In this document: positions 1-8,240 of the stretch, in pieces
Layout of the letters: the number at the start of each line of letters is the position of its first letter
Numbering within the stretch: position 1 is the first letter of the stretch
Assembly (NCBI GenBank): GCA_963705285.1
Contig: OY970066.1
Coordinates: 3,224,001 to 3,288,000, forward strand
Source: JACMLD01 sp963705285
Lineage (GTDB): Bacteria > Bacteroidota > Bacteroidia > Chitinophagales > Chitinophagaceae
Length of the DNA stretch: 64,000 nucleotides
Reading direction: 5' to 3'
Position numbers and translations under genes: made by a program
The notes under the pieces: generated by a model
What the model saw: the letters and a program-made list of their open reading frames with translations, nothing else
Database searches by the model: none
Told to the model about the DNA's origin: nothing

Positions 1-179
1 CGATAACAGTGATGCGAAACGATACGTTGATATTCTTCGGAAAACAATGGAAAAAAACGCCAATGCAAGTTCGTCAAAGTAAGTGATGCCGGTGAAAAGG
101 ATCAGCACGTAACTGAAATGAACGCGCTTAGCCGCAGCCGGAATAGCTTCGAAATTTGAAAATTTTAAAACTTCGGTGT

Positions 180-1073
180 ATGAAAAAAATTGACATCCGA
201 AAGATATTAGTACCCATTGATTTTAGCCGGAACAGTATAAAAGCTCTTCGGCTGGCAGTATCAATTGCTAAAGACCACGCTGCCGTTATTCAGTTATTGC
301 ACGTAACGGACAATGACTATGAGTTATTTCCTGAAGCGATCAAAATAGCGCCCACGCATTTTACAGAAACAACGCAGCGATTGGGAACCTTCGCCCGGTC
401 AGTTATTGATGAACATGCCCTGAAATGTTTTTATACCTGTGAATACGGGGCCATTACGCACTGTGTGCTAAAAACTGCGGTGAATATACATGTAGACATG
501 ATTATTTTAGGTAAGAATGGCAGTAACAGCAGAGTGTCGGCTTATGCCGGCACTCACTGCTGCCAGATTGCAGAAAAATCACCTGTACCGGTAATTATAG
601 TGCCGGAGGATATTGAAAAATATTCTTTTGAAAAAGTATTGTTTCCTGTAAGGGCCCTGCTCAGCGTGCCAGATAAATATGATGCCATCAGGAATTTACT
701 GATTAATAAGCCGGCATTCACACTTTTAAATTTACGCAACCCGGAACAGGAAGCTGAATTGCACATCATCCACCATTTGGACCAACTGATGAAAACAAGG
801 CTTGAGAATGATGGTTTGCTTTATACCATGGAATACTATTTCCGGGACAACCAGTTTGCAGAAAAGGTGATAAGCAAAATACGAAACCAAGTGTATGATC
901 TTGCTATCATCAGCTCTGAGGCAGACGAAGTGAAAAGCGACTTCCGGTTAAGTCCTTATGCCCGGCAAATCATACACAATACAACAATTCCGCTGCTGCT
1001 GCTTCATGCAAATTCACCCAAGATGAGCGCTGATGAAATTTTAGATTCGCTCACTAAAACAGGTACAGCGTAA
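180..1073 (+). CDS. Universal stress protein, tandem UspA domains
   Basis: Cytoplasmic stress protein with two Usp domains in tandem (about residues 3-140 and 150-295 of 297). The first domain ends with the nucleotide-binding pattern G-x2-G-x9-G-T (residues about 110-124), so it probably binds ATP; the second domain has lost this pattern. Tandem-Usp proteins of about 280-300 residues are common in Bacteroidota. I start at the ATG at 180 (MKKIDIRKI), which begins the first beta strand, rather than at an upstream in-frame TTG at 156. It lies about 170 bp upstream of a permease gene on the same strand. Specific role unknown. Confidence 0.85.
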   Translation: MKKIDIRKILVPIDFSRNSIKALRLAVSIAKDHAAVIQLLHVTDNDYELFPEAIKIAPTHFTETTQRLGTFARSVIDEHALKCFYTCEYGAITHCVLKTAVNIHVDMIILGKNGSNSRVSAYAGTHCCQIAEKSPVPVIIVPEDIEKYSFEKVLFPVRALLSVPDKYDAIRNLLINKPAFTLLNLRNPEQEAELHIIHHLDQLMKTRLENDGLLYTMEYYFRDNQFAEKVISKIRNQVYDLAIISSEADEVKSDFRLSPYARQIIHNTTIPLLLLHANSPKMSADEILDSLTKTGTA

Positions 1074-1246
1074 CCTGTGAAACCAGTTGTTAGTGGTATG
1101 CTTCCTGCCTTACCATATTTCGTAGGGTTAATGTACACTGCAACTGTTTATGGGTTGCTTTCCGTACTTTAGATAAAGAAAGAGTAAACGGGTGCTGATT
1201 TCGCTAATGACACCTCATCCGGTATAAAGACTATTTTTCCTTTATC

Positions 1247-2986
1247 ATGTCCCCTGCTAAAAAATTGAATTCCTGGCTGGCTACTGCCATTTGCGGAAAT
1301 GACATTACCTCTTCATGCTTGTATGTAGCGGCGCTCACAATAGCAATGGCAGGTCAATATGCATGGGTGGCGCTTTTATTGGTAGCAGGAGTGCTTTTCT
1401 TATTTCGGAAAATCTATGGAGAGGTAGTCGGCGCTTTGCCGTTGAATGGGGGCGCCTATAACGTGTTGTTAAATACAACCAGCAAAAGCAATGCATCGGT
1501 GGCAGCTTGTTTAACAATTTTATCTTACATGGCTACAGCAGTGATTTCAGCCAGTGAGGCGATGCATTATCTTCATGAAATAATCCACTGTTTGCCTGTC
1601 AAGTACGCCACTGCCGGGCTGCTTTTCATTTTTTTATGTCTTACTATATTGGGTATATCAGAGAGTGCAATCGTTGCCCTGGTCATTTTCTTGTTTCATC
1701 TGAGTGCTATGCTGCTATTGGTTATGGGGGCGGTCATTTTCATTTCGAAACATGGAATGGCGACTTTTCATTTTAATTTCTCGCAACCACTGCAATCCGG
1801 AAGCATTGCCAGCGCGTTGTTTTTTGGGTTTAGTGCAGCTATGCTTGGCATTTCTGGTTTTGAAAGTTCTGCAAATTTTGTTGAGGAACAAAAGCCGGGA
1901 GTTTTTCCGAAGACTTTAAGAAATATGTGGATAGCAGTATCGGTACTAAATCCGCTGATTGCATTTTTAGCAATTGGGGTGATGCCCGTACAGGAGGCCG
2001 AAGCTCATCAGCAATCGTTGCTCAGCTATATGGCCCGACTGACCGGCGGATCAATGCTGGTAGTGATAATTTCTGTGAACGCTGTAACGGTTTTGAGCGG
2101 GGCATTACTTACATCGTTTGTAGGCGTTAACGGATTGATTAAGCGGATGACATTGGATAGAATATTACCACAATTTTTTCTAAAAGAAAATAAACGGGGG
2201 AGCAGCTATCGGATTGTAGTCGCATTTTTTCTGCTGTGCTTATCTGTTTTGCTTGTAACAGGCGGAGAACTTGCACCGCTTGCGGGTGTGTATACTATCT
2301 CTTTTTTATCAGTAATGATATTCTTTGCGTTAGGCAACTTATTATTGAAATTAAAAAGGAGCAGGTTACCACGGCCGGAATATGCCACCACACTTACCGT
2401 TATCCTTGCTCTTTTTGCTGTAGTTGCTGCATTGTATGGTAATGTAAGAATGCGGCCGGAATACCTGGTAATTTTTTTACAATATTTTATTCCGGCCATG
2501 TTGCTCATATTCTCATTGCTTAACCGGAAGTATATTTTTGAGTTTAGTTTAACGGTACTCAAAAGCTTTACAGACAGGTTCCGAAACATTACCCTGCACA
2601 GTCGCAGAAAAGTAAATTACTTTATCAATATTTTGCATAGCCAAGAGTTTATATTTTTCTCAAAAGGAGATGATATTGCAACGCTTAATAAAGTGATGAT
2701 GTACGTTTATGAAAACGAAGTTACCCGAAAAATAAAGATTGTTACTGTTCTTAAAGAACATGAGCCGCCCCAGCAACAGTTCATGGTAGATTTTGAAGTG
2801 CTTGACAGGGCTTATCCTGAAATTAAAATGGAATATATCACTATCGAAGGAGTGTTTGGCCCCGAATTGATAGATGAACTTTCTACCAGATGGAAAATTC
2901 CAAAGAATTTTATGTTTATCAGTTCACCCGGGGAAAAGTTTAGTTACCGCGTTGCCGAGTTGGGTGGAGTTCGGCTCATTCTGTAA
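1247..2986 (+). CDS. APC-superfamily amino-acid permease-like transporter
   Basis: Predicted inner-membrane transporter of 579 residues. About twelve hydrophobic segments span residues 10-440, with an early glycine-rich stretch (LNGGAYNVLLN) and a GISGFESSANFVEEQ segment typical of the amino acid-polyamine-organocation superfamily. A soluble tail of about 130 residues (445-579) follows and ends in a Usp-like alternating beta/alpha pattern; it is probably cytosolic and regulatory. Substrate cannot be read from sequence. The universal stress protein gene just upstream suggests a stress-linked function (inference). Confidence 0.8.
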   Translation: MSPAKKLNSWLATAICGNDITSSCLYVAALTIAMAGQYAWVALLLVAGVLFLFRKIYGEVVGALPLNGGAYNVLLNTTSKSNASVAACLTILSYMATAVISASEAMHYLHEIIHCLPVKYATAGLLFIFLCLTILGISESAIVALVIFLFHLSAMLLLVMGAVIFISKHGMATFHFNFSQPLQSGSIASALFFGFSAAMLGISGFESSANFVEEQKPGVFPKTLRNMWIAVSVLNPLIAFLAIGVMPVQEAEAHQQSLLSYMARLTGGSMLVVIISVNAVTVLSGALLTSFVGVNGLIKRMTLDRILPQFFLKENKRGSSYRIVVAFFLLCLSVLLVTGGELAPLAGVYTISFLSVMIFFALGNLLLKLKRSRLPRPEYATTLTVILALFAVVAALYGNVRMRPEYLVIFLQYFIPAMLLIFSLLNRKYIFEFSLTVLKSFTDRFRNITLHSRRKVNYFINILHSQEFIFFSKGDDIATLNKVMMYVYENEVTRKIKIVTVLKEHEPPQQQFMVDFEVLDRAYPEIKMEYITIEGVFGPELIDELSTRWKIPKNFMFISSPGEKFSYRVAELGGVRLIL

Positions 2987-3071
2987 AAATTAATTATAAA
3001 CTGCATCAAACGAAAAAAAAAATAAGGTAGCAGTTTTTAACAGATCTAAACCGTATTACCCCCTGTTCTTA

Positions 3072-3102
3072 TTGGCAAACCGGTAGCTTTTGGTTAACTT
3101 TG
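3072..3102 (+). promoter_or_regulatory. Bacteroidota-type promoter
   Basis: TTGG at 3072-3075 and TAACTTTG at 3095-3102, 19 bp apart, match the Bacteroidota -33 (TTTG) / -7 (TAnnTTTG) promoter pattern. It lies about 85 bp upstream of the lipoprotein gene at 3186 and would transcribe it. Confidence 0.5.
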
Positions 3103-3185
3103 TATCCTCATCTTAACTCAAATGAATACTCAAACCACTACATTTTAAGTATTGGAAATTACTTCACTTTTTTAATAACAAAACC

Positions 3186-3605
3186 ATGAAAAGATATTTT
3201 TACCCATTAGTTGGTTTTCTCTGTGTCATCCTTTTTACATCCTGCGCCAGAAAGATCCATTTCAATACATCTTCGGTGGTGCCTGCAGCAACAGGTACTA
3301 TTAAAATTGATAAGGATAATAATGGTAATTATTCAATAAATGTTAGTGTATTGCATCTTGCGGAGCCCGATAAGCTGAACCCCCCTAAAAGTCTTTATCT
3401 TGTATGGTTAGCCACAAAGGAACACGGTCAAAAAAATTTAGGTCAATTAACCATATCGTCGGGTCTGTTATCTAAAACATTGAAGGGCTCATTAAAAACG
3501 GTCACTCCCTATGAGCCGGTGAGTATTTATGTCACTGCAGAGGAGGATGCTGCTAAAAGTTATCCCGGTCCGCAAGTTGTGTTAACTGCAGAAATAAACA
3601 AATAG
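3186..3605 (+). CDS. Small hypothetical lipoprotein
   Basis: 139 residues with a clear lipoprotein signal peptide (lipobox LFTSC, Cys20). The mature part is rich in beta strands and hydroxyl residues, with no motif I recognise. It has its own promoter (3072-3102) and a strong terminator just after the stop (3641-3668), so it is probably monocistronic. Function unknown; envelope location inferred from the lipobox. Confidence 0.7.
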   Translation: MKRYFYPLVGFLCVILFTSCARKIHFNTSSVVPAATGTIKIDKDNNGNYSINVSVLHLAEPDKLNPPKSLYLVWLATKEHGQKNLGQLTISSGLLSKTLKGSLKTVTPYEPVSIYVTAEEDAAKSYPGPQVVLTAEINK

Positions 3606-3640
3606 CTTTTGCACGATAATCGAATTTTCTTACGGAATGT

Positions 3641-3668
3641 AAAAGGACTTAGGATAGTCCTTTTGCTA
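3641..3668 (+). terminator. Rho-independent terminator after the lipoprotein gene
   Basis: Perfect 9-bp stem AAAAGGACT / AGTCCTTTT (3641-3649 with 3656-3664) with a 6-nt loop, its 3' arm ending in a T run. It closes the 3186-3605 transcript. Confidence 0.75.
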
Positions 3669-3765
3669 TTGTTGGTGGTGGTAAATATTTAAAGTCTAAT
3701 TTTAAATAAGTAGGGTTTTTATTGATAGAATAATATAGAAAGCCTGTTTTAAAATTGCCGAAATA

Positions 3766-5076
3766 ATGAACCGACTTTTTGCAAAATTTGCCATACACCA
3801 TGAAAAAGAGGAGACCAAAGTTATAACCGATCAGATTGAAAAGGGTGTTGTTTTCAGGGGTACCAACCTTTGGGTACTTATATTCGCCATTTTTATTGCC
3901 TCGTTAGGCTTAAATGTAAATTCGCCGGCCGTAATTATTGGCGCCATGCTTATATCGCCCTTAATGGGACCCATAATGGGGTTGGGCCTTTCTGTAGGCA
4001 TCAATGATGTATCATTACTGCGCAAGTCTTTTTATAATTTCCTGGTGGCAACGGGCGTGGCTTTAACTACTTCCACGATATTTTTCCTCATTTCGCCTTT
4101 AAATGAAGCCCATTCTGAAATTTTAGCCAGAACTTCTCCCAATATTTATGATGTGCTTATTGCTTTATTTGGTGGGCTGGCCGGTATTATTGCCACCTCC
4201 AGCAAGCAGAAAGGAAACGTAATACCCGGGGTGGCCATTGCTACCGCATTAATGCCTCCCTTGTGCACGGCAGGTTATGGCCTGGCCACACTAAAACTGG
4301 ATTTTTTTATAGGCGCCTTTTACCTGTTCATCATCAATACGGTTTTTATTGCACTGGCTACCTTTGTTACTGCACGTTTCCTGAAATTTCCGTACAAGCA
4401 CCTGCCAGACAAAAAAGCAGATCTAAAAGCCCAGCGAATTATTTGGATGGTTGTTATCGTAACAATTATTCCGAGCCTGTACTTTGGTTATGACCTAGTA
4501 CAACAAGATAGATTCACTAAAAAAGCCAATAAGTTTATTGCGGCGGAAGGCAATTTTACGAATGATTATATTCTCAATAAAAAAATTGATCCCAAGCTCA
4601 AGGTTATTACATTGGTATATGGGGGAGATGTTATCTCCGAAGATAATATCAGGATCCTTGAAAAAAAATTAGTCAATTTTGACCTGGCAGGTACCAAATT
4701 AGAAATACACCAGGGATTTTCTTACCTGGCTTCTGTAAACCGGCCAGATGAAGACAATGGCCAATCTGAGCAATTGAATGCGCTTATCAAGGCCCGAGAG
4801 TCAGAATTGTTGTCGTTGCGTACGCAGCTGGATAGTACAGAATATTTTGGCAAGATGGCCCCGCAGCTATACAAGGAGCTTAAGACGCAATATGCAGACC
4901 TGGCTGAGGCAACAATTGCTATGGGCAATAGCATTAGGCACGACTCTGTATTGCCAAAGGTTCCCATTGTGGTATTAAATTTTTCAAAGCCGAAATCTGT
5001 GTCTGTAAAAGCAAAAATGGAAAGCTGGCTAAAGGTTCGCCTCAACAGAAAAGATATAAAAACAGTATTTAAATGA
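3766..5076 (+). CDS. DUF389 (TIGR00341-type) membrane protein
   Basis: 436 residues. The N-terminal half holds the DUF389 core: hydrophobic segments from about residue 30 to 215, including NSPAVIIGAMLISPLMGPIM and a GVAIATALMPPLCTAGYGLA stretch, both hallmark blocks of the family. The C-terminal half (about 230-436) is soluble with a coiled-coil-prone region. Biochemical function of the family is not established. The stop overlaps the start of the NhaD gene by 4 bp (ATGA), so the two proteins are translationally coupled and may act together in ion or pH homeostasis (inference). Confidence 0.85.
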   Translation: MNRLFAKFAIHHEKEETKVITDQIEKGVVFRGTNLWVLIFAIFIASLGLNVNSPAVIIGAMLISPLMGPIMGLGLSVGINDVSLLRKSFYNFLVATGVALTTSTIFFLISPLNEAHSEILARTSPNIYDVLIALFGGLAGIIATSSKQKGNVIPGVAIATALMPPLCTAGYGLATLKLDFFIGAFYLFIINTVFIALATFVTARFLKFPYKHLPDKKADLKAQRIIWMVVIVTIIPSLYFGYDLVQQDRFTKKANKFIAAEGNFTNDYILNKKIDPKLKVITLVYGGDVISEDNIRILEKKLVNFDLAGTKLEIHQGFSYLASVNRPDEDNGQSEQLNALIKARESELLSLRTQLDSTEYFGKMAPQLYKELKTQYADLAEATIAMGNSIRHDSVLPKVPIVVLNFSKPKSVSVKAKMESWLKVRLNRKDIKTVFK

Positions 5077-6350
5077 GTGTTATTGTAACTGTCATCATAT
5101 TTTTAGCCGGTTATGTAGCCATTGCATTTGAGCATAACCTGAAGCTTAACAAAGCTGCTTCTGCGTTAATCACAGGCGTGTTATGCTGGACCATGTATTT
5201 TCTGACGGCTGATTCACCCGCGGCTGCCGGCGAATTACTGGTACACCATTTGGGTGAAATTGCTTCCATCATTTTTTTTCTTTTGGGTGCAATGACCATC
5301 GTTGAACTGGTTGACTCACACAATGGTTTTGACCTCATCACCCGGCAAATTGTTACCAAACGAAAAGGCAAATTGGTATTGATAATAACCCTGATTACAT
5401 TTTTTCTGTCTGCCTTGCTGGATAATTTAACCACTGCTATTGTAATGACGTCGCTGTGTATGAAGTTATTGCCGCAAAAAAATGATCGGCTTTGGTTTGC
5501 AGGCATGGTGGTGATTGCTGCCAATGCGGGAGGCGCCTGGAGCCCGTTAGGAGATGTTACCACCACGATGTTGTGGATTGGTGGGCAAATCACCGCATTG
5601 AATATTATAGTAAAGCTTATTTTTCCCAGCGTTATTGTTTGTGTTGTTCCCGCCCTGCTGGTGGCGCGCCGGTTTAGGGGTCAAACGCTCAGTGCCATTC
5701 CTGCATCCATTTGTACCCCGGAAGAAAAGAAAGATGGAAAGATTATTTTGTTTGCCGGTATTGCCCTGTTGTTATTTGTACCCGCTTTTAAAACAGTGAC
5801 CCATCTGCCGCCTTTCATGGGTATGCTATTAGCGCTTGGATTGATTTGGATAATTACCACCGTCATACACAAACGAAAACCGCCTGCATACCTGGAAAGG
5901 TTTACGGTAACAAATGCGCTGCAGAAAATTGATACGCCAAGCATATTATTTTTCCTTGGCATATTATTGGCTGTTACGGCCTTGCAATCGATGGGAGTAT
6001 TAAAAAGCCTGGCGCAAGCTATGACGGGCACGCTTAAAAATGATTACCTAATTGGTACGGCGCTGGGTCTTCTCTCGTCGGTGGTAGATAATGTGCCCCT
6101 GGTGGCTGCGTCGCAAGGAATGTATGATTTAACTACCTACCCCACCGATCACAATTTCTGGGAGTTTCTCGCATTAACAACCGGCACCGGCGGCAGCGCC
6201 ATTATAATTGGGTCGGCCGCCGGGGTTGCCGTGATGGGCATAGAGAAAATCAATTTCATGTGGTACCTCAAAAACATATCATGGTTGGCATTGCTGGGTT
6301 TTGTGGCGGGGATTGCAACGTTCTTACTGCAGCTCTCGCTGGGTTGGTAA
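5073..6350 (+). CDS. nhaD: NhaD-type Na+/H+ antiporter
   Basis: Inner-membrane Na+(Li+)/H+ antiporter of the ion-transporter superfamily, 425 residues, the usual NhaD length. Diagnostic blocks are LDNLTTAIVMTSL (about 113-125), NAGGAWSPLGDVTTTM (about 150-165) and SSVVDNVPLVAAS near residue 345; the Asp and Asn residues in these blocks form the transport site in the family. Its ATG overlaps the stop of the upstream DUF389 gene. It is the last recognisable gene before the integrated element begins. Confidence 0.9.
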   Translation: MSVIVTVIIFLAGYVAIAFEHNLKLNKAASALITGVLCWTMYFLTADSPAAAGELLVHHLGEIASIIFFLLGAMTIVELVDSHNGFDLITRQIVTKRKGKLVLIITLITFFLSALLDNLTTAIVMTSLCMKLLPQKNDRLWFAGMVVIAANAGGAWSPLGDVTTTMLWIGGQITALNIIVKLIFPSVIVCVVPALLVARRFRGQTLSAIPASICTPEEKKDGKIILFAGIALLLFVPAFKTVTHLPPFMGMLLALGLIWIITTVIHKRKPPAYLERFTVTNALQKIDTPSILFFLGILLAVTALQSMGVLKSLAQAMTGTLKNDYLIGTALGLLSSVVDNVPLVAASQGMYDLTTYPTDHNFWEFLALTTGTGGSAIIIGSAAGVAVMGIEKINFMWYLKNISWLALLGFVAGIATFLLQLSLGW

Positions 6351-6770
6351 GGTTGGTTGGGGTAGGGATATTCGTGGGTTTGATAAACGCTGCGCTGGGT
6401 CACTTGTCGATCATCTGTTCAAGTCTGCATTTTTCATCACCAGTAATTTAATTATTTACTTGACGCTGGCCTAACAGATACTACCCTTGCCAAGCTGCAA
6501 TGCCAATTAAATTGAGACTTAGGAAGATGATTGCCACTCGCTTCGTTACCTGAGTTAACGAATTCCCTTGGATTGTTACATTGCATTTTAATACATTTGA
6601 TAAATTACTGGCCCTGGATTAAGGATGGTCAATTTCGTGTCATAAAATATAAATGCTCTATCTTTGAAGCAGACTTTGCAGCTACTAAATAAGAGGTAAG
6701 AGAGTGAGTGATTCGTTGAGTACAATTGTAGAAGAGTTTGTAACAAATTGATTTAGAAATATATTGAAGT
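6351..6770. other. Gene-free spacer before the tRNA fragment
   Basis: No convincing coding region in 420 bp. A TATCTTTG at 6659-6666 resembles a Bacteroidota -7 element pointing toward the tRNA fragment. A 13-bp sequence GAGTGAGTGATTC at 6702-6714 recurs at 56357-56369, outside the other end of the element. The stretch immediately upstream of the tRNA fragment does not pair as the 5' half of a tRNA. Confidence 0.4.
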
Positions 6771-6797
6771 ATGGGTTCGAGTCCCGTCCGGTCCGCA
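6771..6797 (+). other. tRNA 3' fragment with left attachment site (attL)
   Basis: ATGGG-TTCGAGT-CCCGT folds as a T arm (one G-T pair), followed by CCGGTCC plus G, the 3' strand of an acceptor stem and the discriminator base, then CA. The matching 5' acceptor strand GGACCGG and the D and anticodon arms are absent upstream, so this is only the 3' end of a tRNA. Its last 14 bases, CCGTCCGGTCCGCA (6784-6797), recur at 56243-56256 beside a tyrosine recombinase gene. I read this as attL of a mobile element inserted in a tRNA remnant left by an earlier integration. Confidence 0.65.
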
Positions 6798-6818
6798 TTT
6801 TAGAGAGTATATCTCAAG

Positions 6819-6850
6819 GAAACCCGCTCTGGTAGCGGGTTTTATTTTTT
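6819..6850 (+). terminator. Rho-independent terminator next to attL
   Basis: Perfect 9-bp stem AAACCCGCT / AGCGGGTTT with a 5-nt loop, followed by TATTTTTT. It would stop transcripts crossing the left junction from the chromosome into the element. Confidence 0.7.
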
Positions 6851-6858
6851 GGAGGAAG

Positions 6859-6881
6859 TTTAGTTGAACCTTTAGTCGAAT
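6859..6881 (+). promoter_or_regulatory. Left integrase arm-type sites (two repeats)
   Basis: TTTAGTTGAAC (6859-6869) and TTTAGTCGAAT (6871-6881), spaced 12 bp start to start, 62-84 bp inside attL. The same 11-bp motif occurs twice between the integrase gene and the right repeat, so these are probably the sites bound by the recombinase N-terminal domain (inference). Confidence 0.5.
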
Positions 6882-7107
6882 TAGTCGTTCAAAACTCTCC
6901 CTTGCTTTACCAACCTTTACAAAGAGCAACTTGTCCTTATAAAGATACAATTCATTTATTTCTTATTTATCCAGCCTTATTACTTTTCTGTTTATTCGTA
7001 AAACTTCGTGAAGTGAAGCGTGGGAAACACTCATTTTCCCTTGTTTTAATATTTCATTTACTATTACTTTCTATTTCACTTGGTAATTTTAAAAAAAACA
7101 TAAGTGT

Positions 7108-7829
7108 ATGAAAGATTTTGTGAAAATGAGTAAAGAGTTTATTCTATTTGATAACCCATTAAATGTTACTGTAATCAAACGCCAGTTTGAGATCAAACAC
7201 TCCTATTATCAACAAAAATTACCTTATTGGAGTTTTTCAGCCTCCCGAAAAAAAAATATAGGTAGTTTTTGGTTGAGTAGTCTCGGACATTTTTTTGTAA
7301 TACTGGGGCTTGCGGCCATAACAAATTTGATGCGAACAGAAGACAAAGGCTTTGATGTAGTATTGATTTCAACTTTATGGCCGGAACATTAAGCATGTTG
7401 ATTCTTTTACCTGCCCTTTACCTCCAGATATTGTATTTGGATTATTTGCCGAAACTTGATACAATAATTGCTGAAAAGGAAATTTTAAAAAAAGAAGAAG
7501 AGGATTTAAACCTAAGTAAAAGGGAGCAATTTTCCATACCGGCTCTCACTGTTATTTACTATATATTTTCTAAAACGTCTGGAATACAAATACTGCCTGG
7601 TAATAAAGCATCCGGGCAATTACTCAATCGTCTTTTTGGAGTGACCTCAGACAGCATTAGAAGAAATCTTGTCTGTCTCTACAAAATTTCGGAGCTCTCG
7701 GCCAAGAAGCGTTTTGAAATTCAAAAAGGGATTGATAGTGCCAGAGATTTTTTTAAGGCAATTGACTCCCAATCAGCCTCTCAATTTCTGGATGAACTCG
7801 AATTAAAATTGAATAGAAGCAGAAATTAA
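7108..7829 (+). pseudogene. Membrane-hairpin protein, probably frameshifted
   Basis: Two open frames overlap here: 7108-7392 (94 residues) and 7377-7829 (150 residues). The first ends in the middle of a hydrophobic segment (FDVVLISTL) and the second begins with its natural continuation (AGTLSMLILLPALYLQILYL). Together they would give one protein with two transmembrane helices, a charged linker (about EKEILKKEEEDLNLSKREQ) and a soluble C-terminal domain. A single-base indel near 7380 is the simplest explanation; two overlapping genes or programmed frameshifting are alternatives. It lies at the left end of the element, where such orphan genes are common. Function unknown. Confidence 0.5.
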
Positions 7830-7944
7830 AATACTTAAGACCTATTTTAAAATTATTTTTTCCCGTATCACAATGTGATGCCGGTTTATCAGAAAATGAG
7901 AAACCTGATTTGTACCTTCAGAACCTTCTACTTTTTTTTACGAG

Positions 7945-8042
7945 CAAATGTATTTTGCCTCACTAAATTAATAATCGATGGACCAGTAGCTGAAAAGGAA
8001 AATACAATGTTGGGACATTATGAACCCTGGCAGGACTTATAA
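7945..8042 (+). pseudogene. Decayed 5' end of an HTH/excisionase-like gene
   Basis: CAAATGTATTTTGCCT (7945-7960) plus CTAAATTA two bases later match 50353-50368 and following, upstream of the intact HTH gene. Further on, the reading frame from 8007 encodes MLGHYEPWQDL, which aligns with the intact protein's MLFPYEP...FWQQM after a short deletion, then stops at 8040. This is a relic of the same gene start on the opposite side of the pectin locus. Confidence 0.6.
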
Positions 8043-8120
8043 AACAAAAACTCAATAATAAAGAAGTAAAATTTCCCGAAAACAATTTTTATTCGGATTT
8101 TTTTTTACACCTTAATTAGT

Positions 8121-8154
8121 TATAAAAAAAGAGGGCTGTTGAGAACAACAGCCC
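8121..8154 (-). terminator. Terminator of the susC1-susD1 transcript
   Basis: On the minus strand an 8-bp GC-rich stem (GGGCTGTT / AACAGCCC, 8154-8147 with 8140-8133) is followed by a run of seven T within TCTTTTTTTAT. It lies about 85 bp after the susD stop and marks the end of the minus-strand locus. Confidence 0.8.
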
Positions 8155-8240
8155 GTTCAAGATATCTGCTTTGCTATATGAACTGAGAAAACGAGAATTT
8201 TAGTTGGTTTCTCCTAATTAATATTAAAAAAAGAATTGTT

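Noticed and set aside
6753..6950. Minus-strand frame ending in CGPDGTRTHTSIYF
   Set aside because: This peptide is the familiar antisense reading of a tRNA 3' end (TTCGAGTCCCGTCCGG region). It is a shadow of the tRNA fragment, not a gene.
6902..7111. Plus-strand frame of 69 residues near the left end
   Set aside because: Starts with TTG, low-complexity hydrophobic composition from A/T-rich DNA, no ribosome-binding site or recognisable motif.
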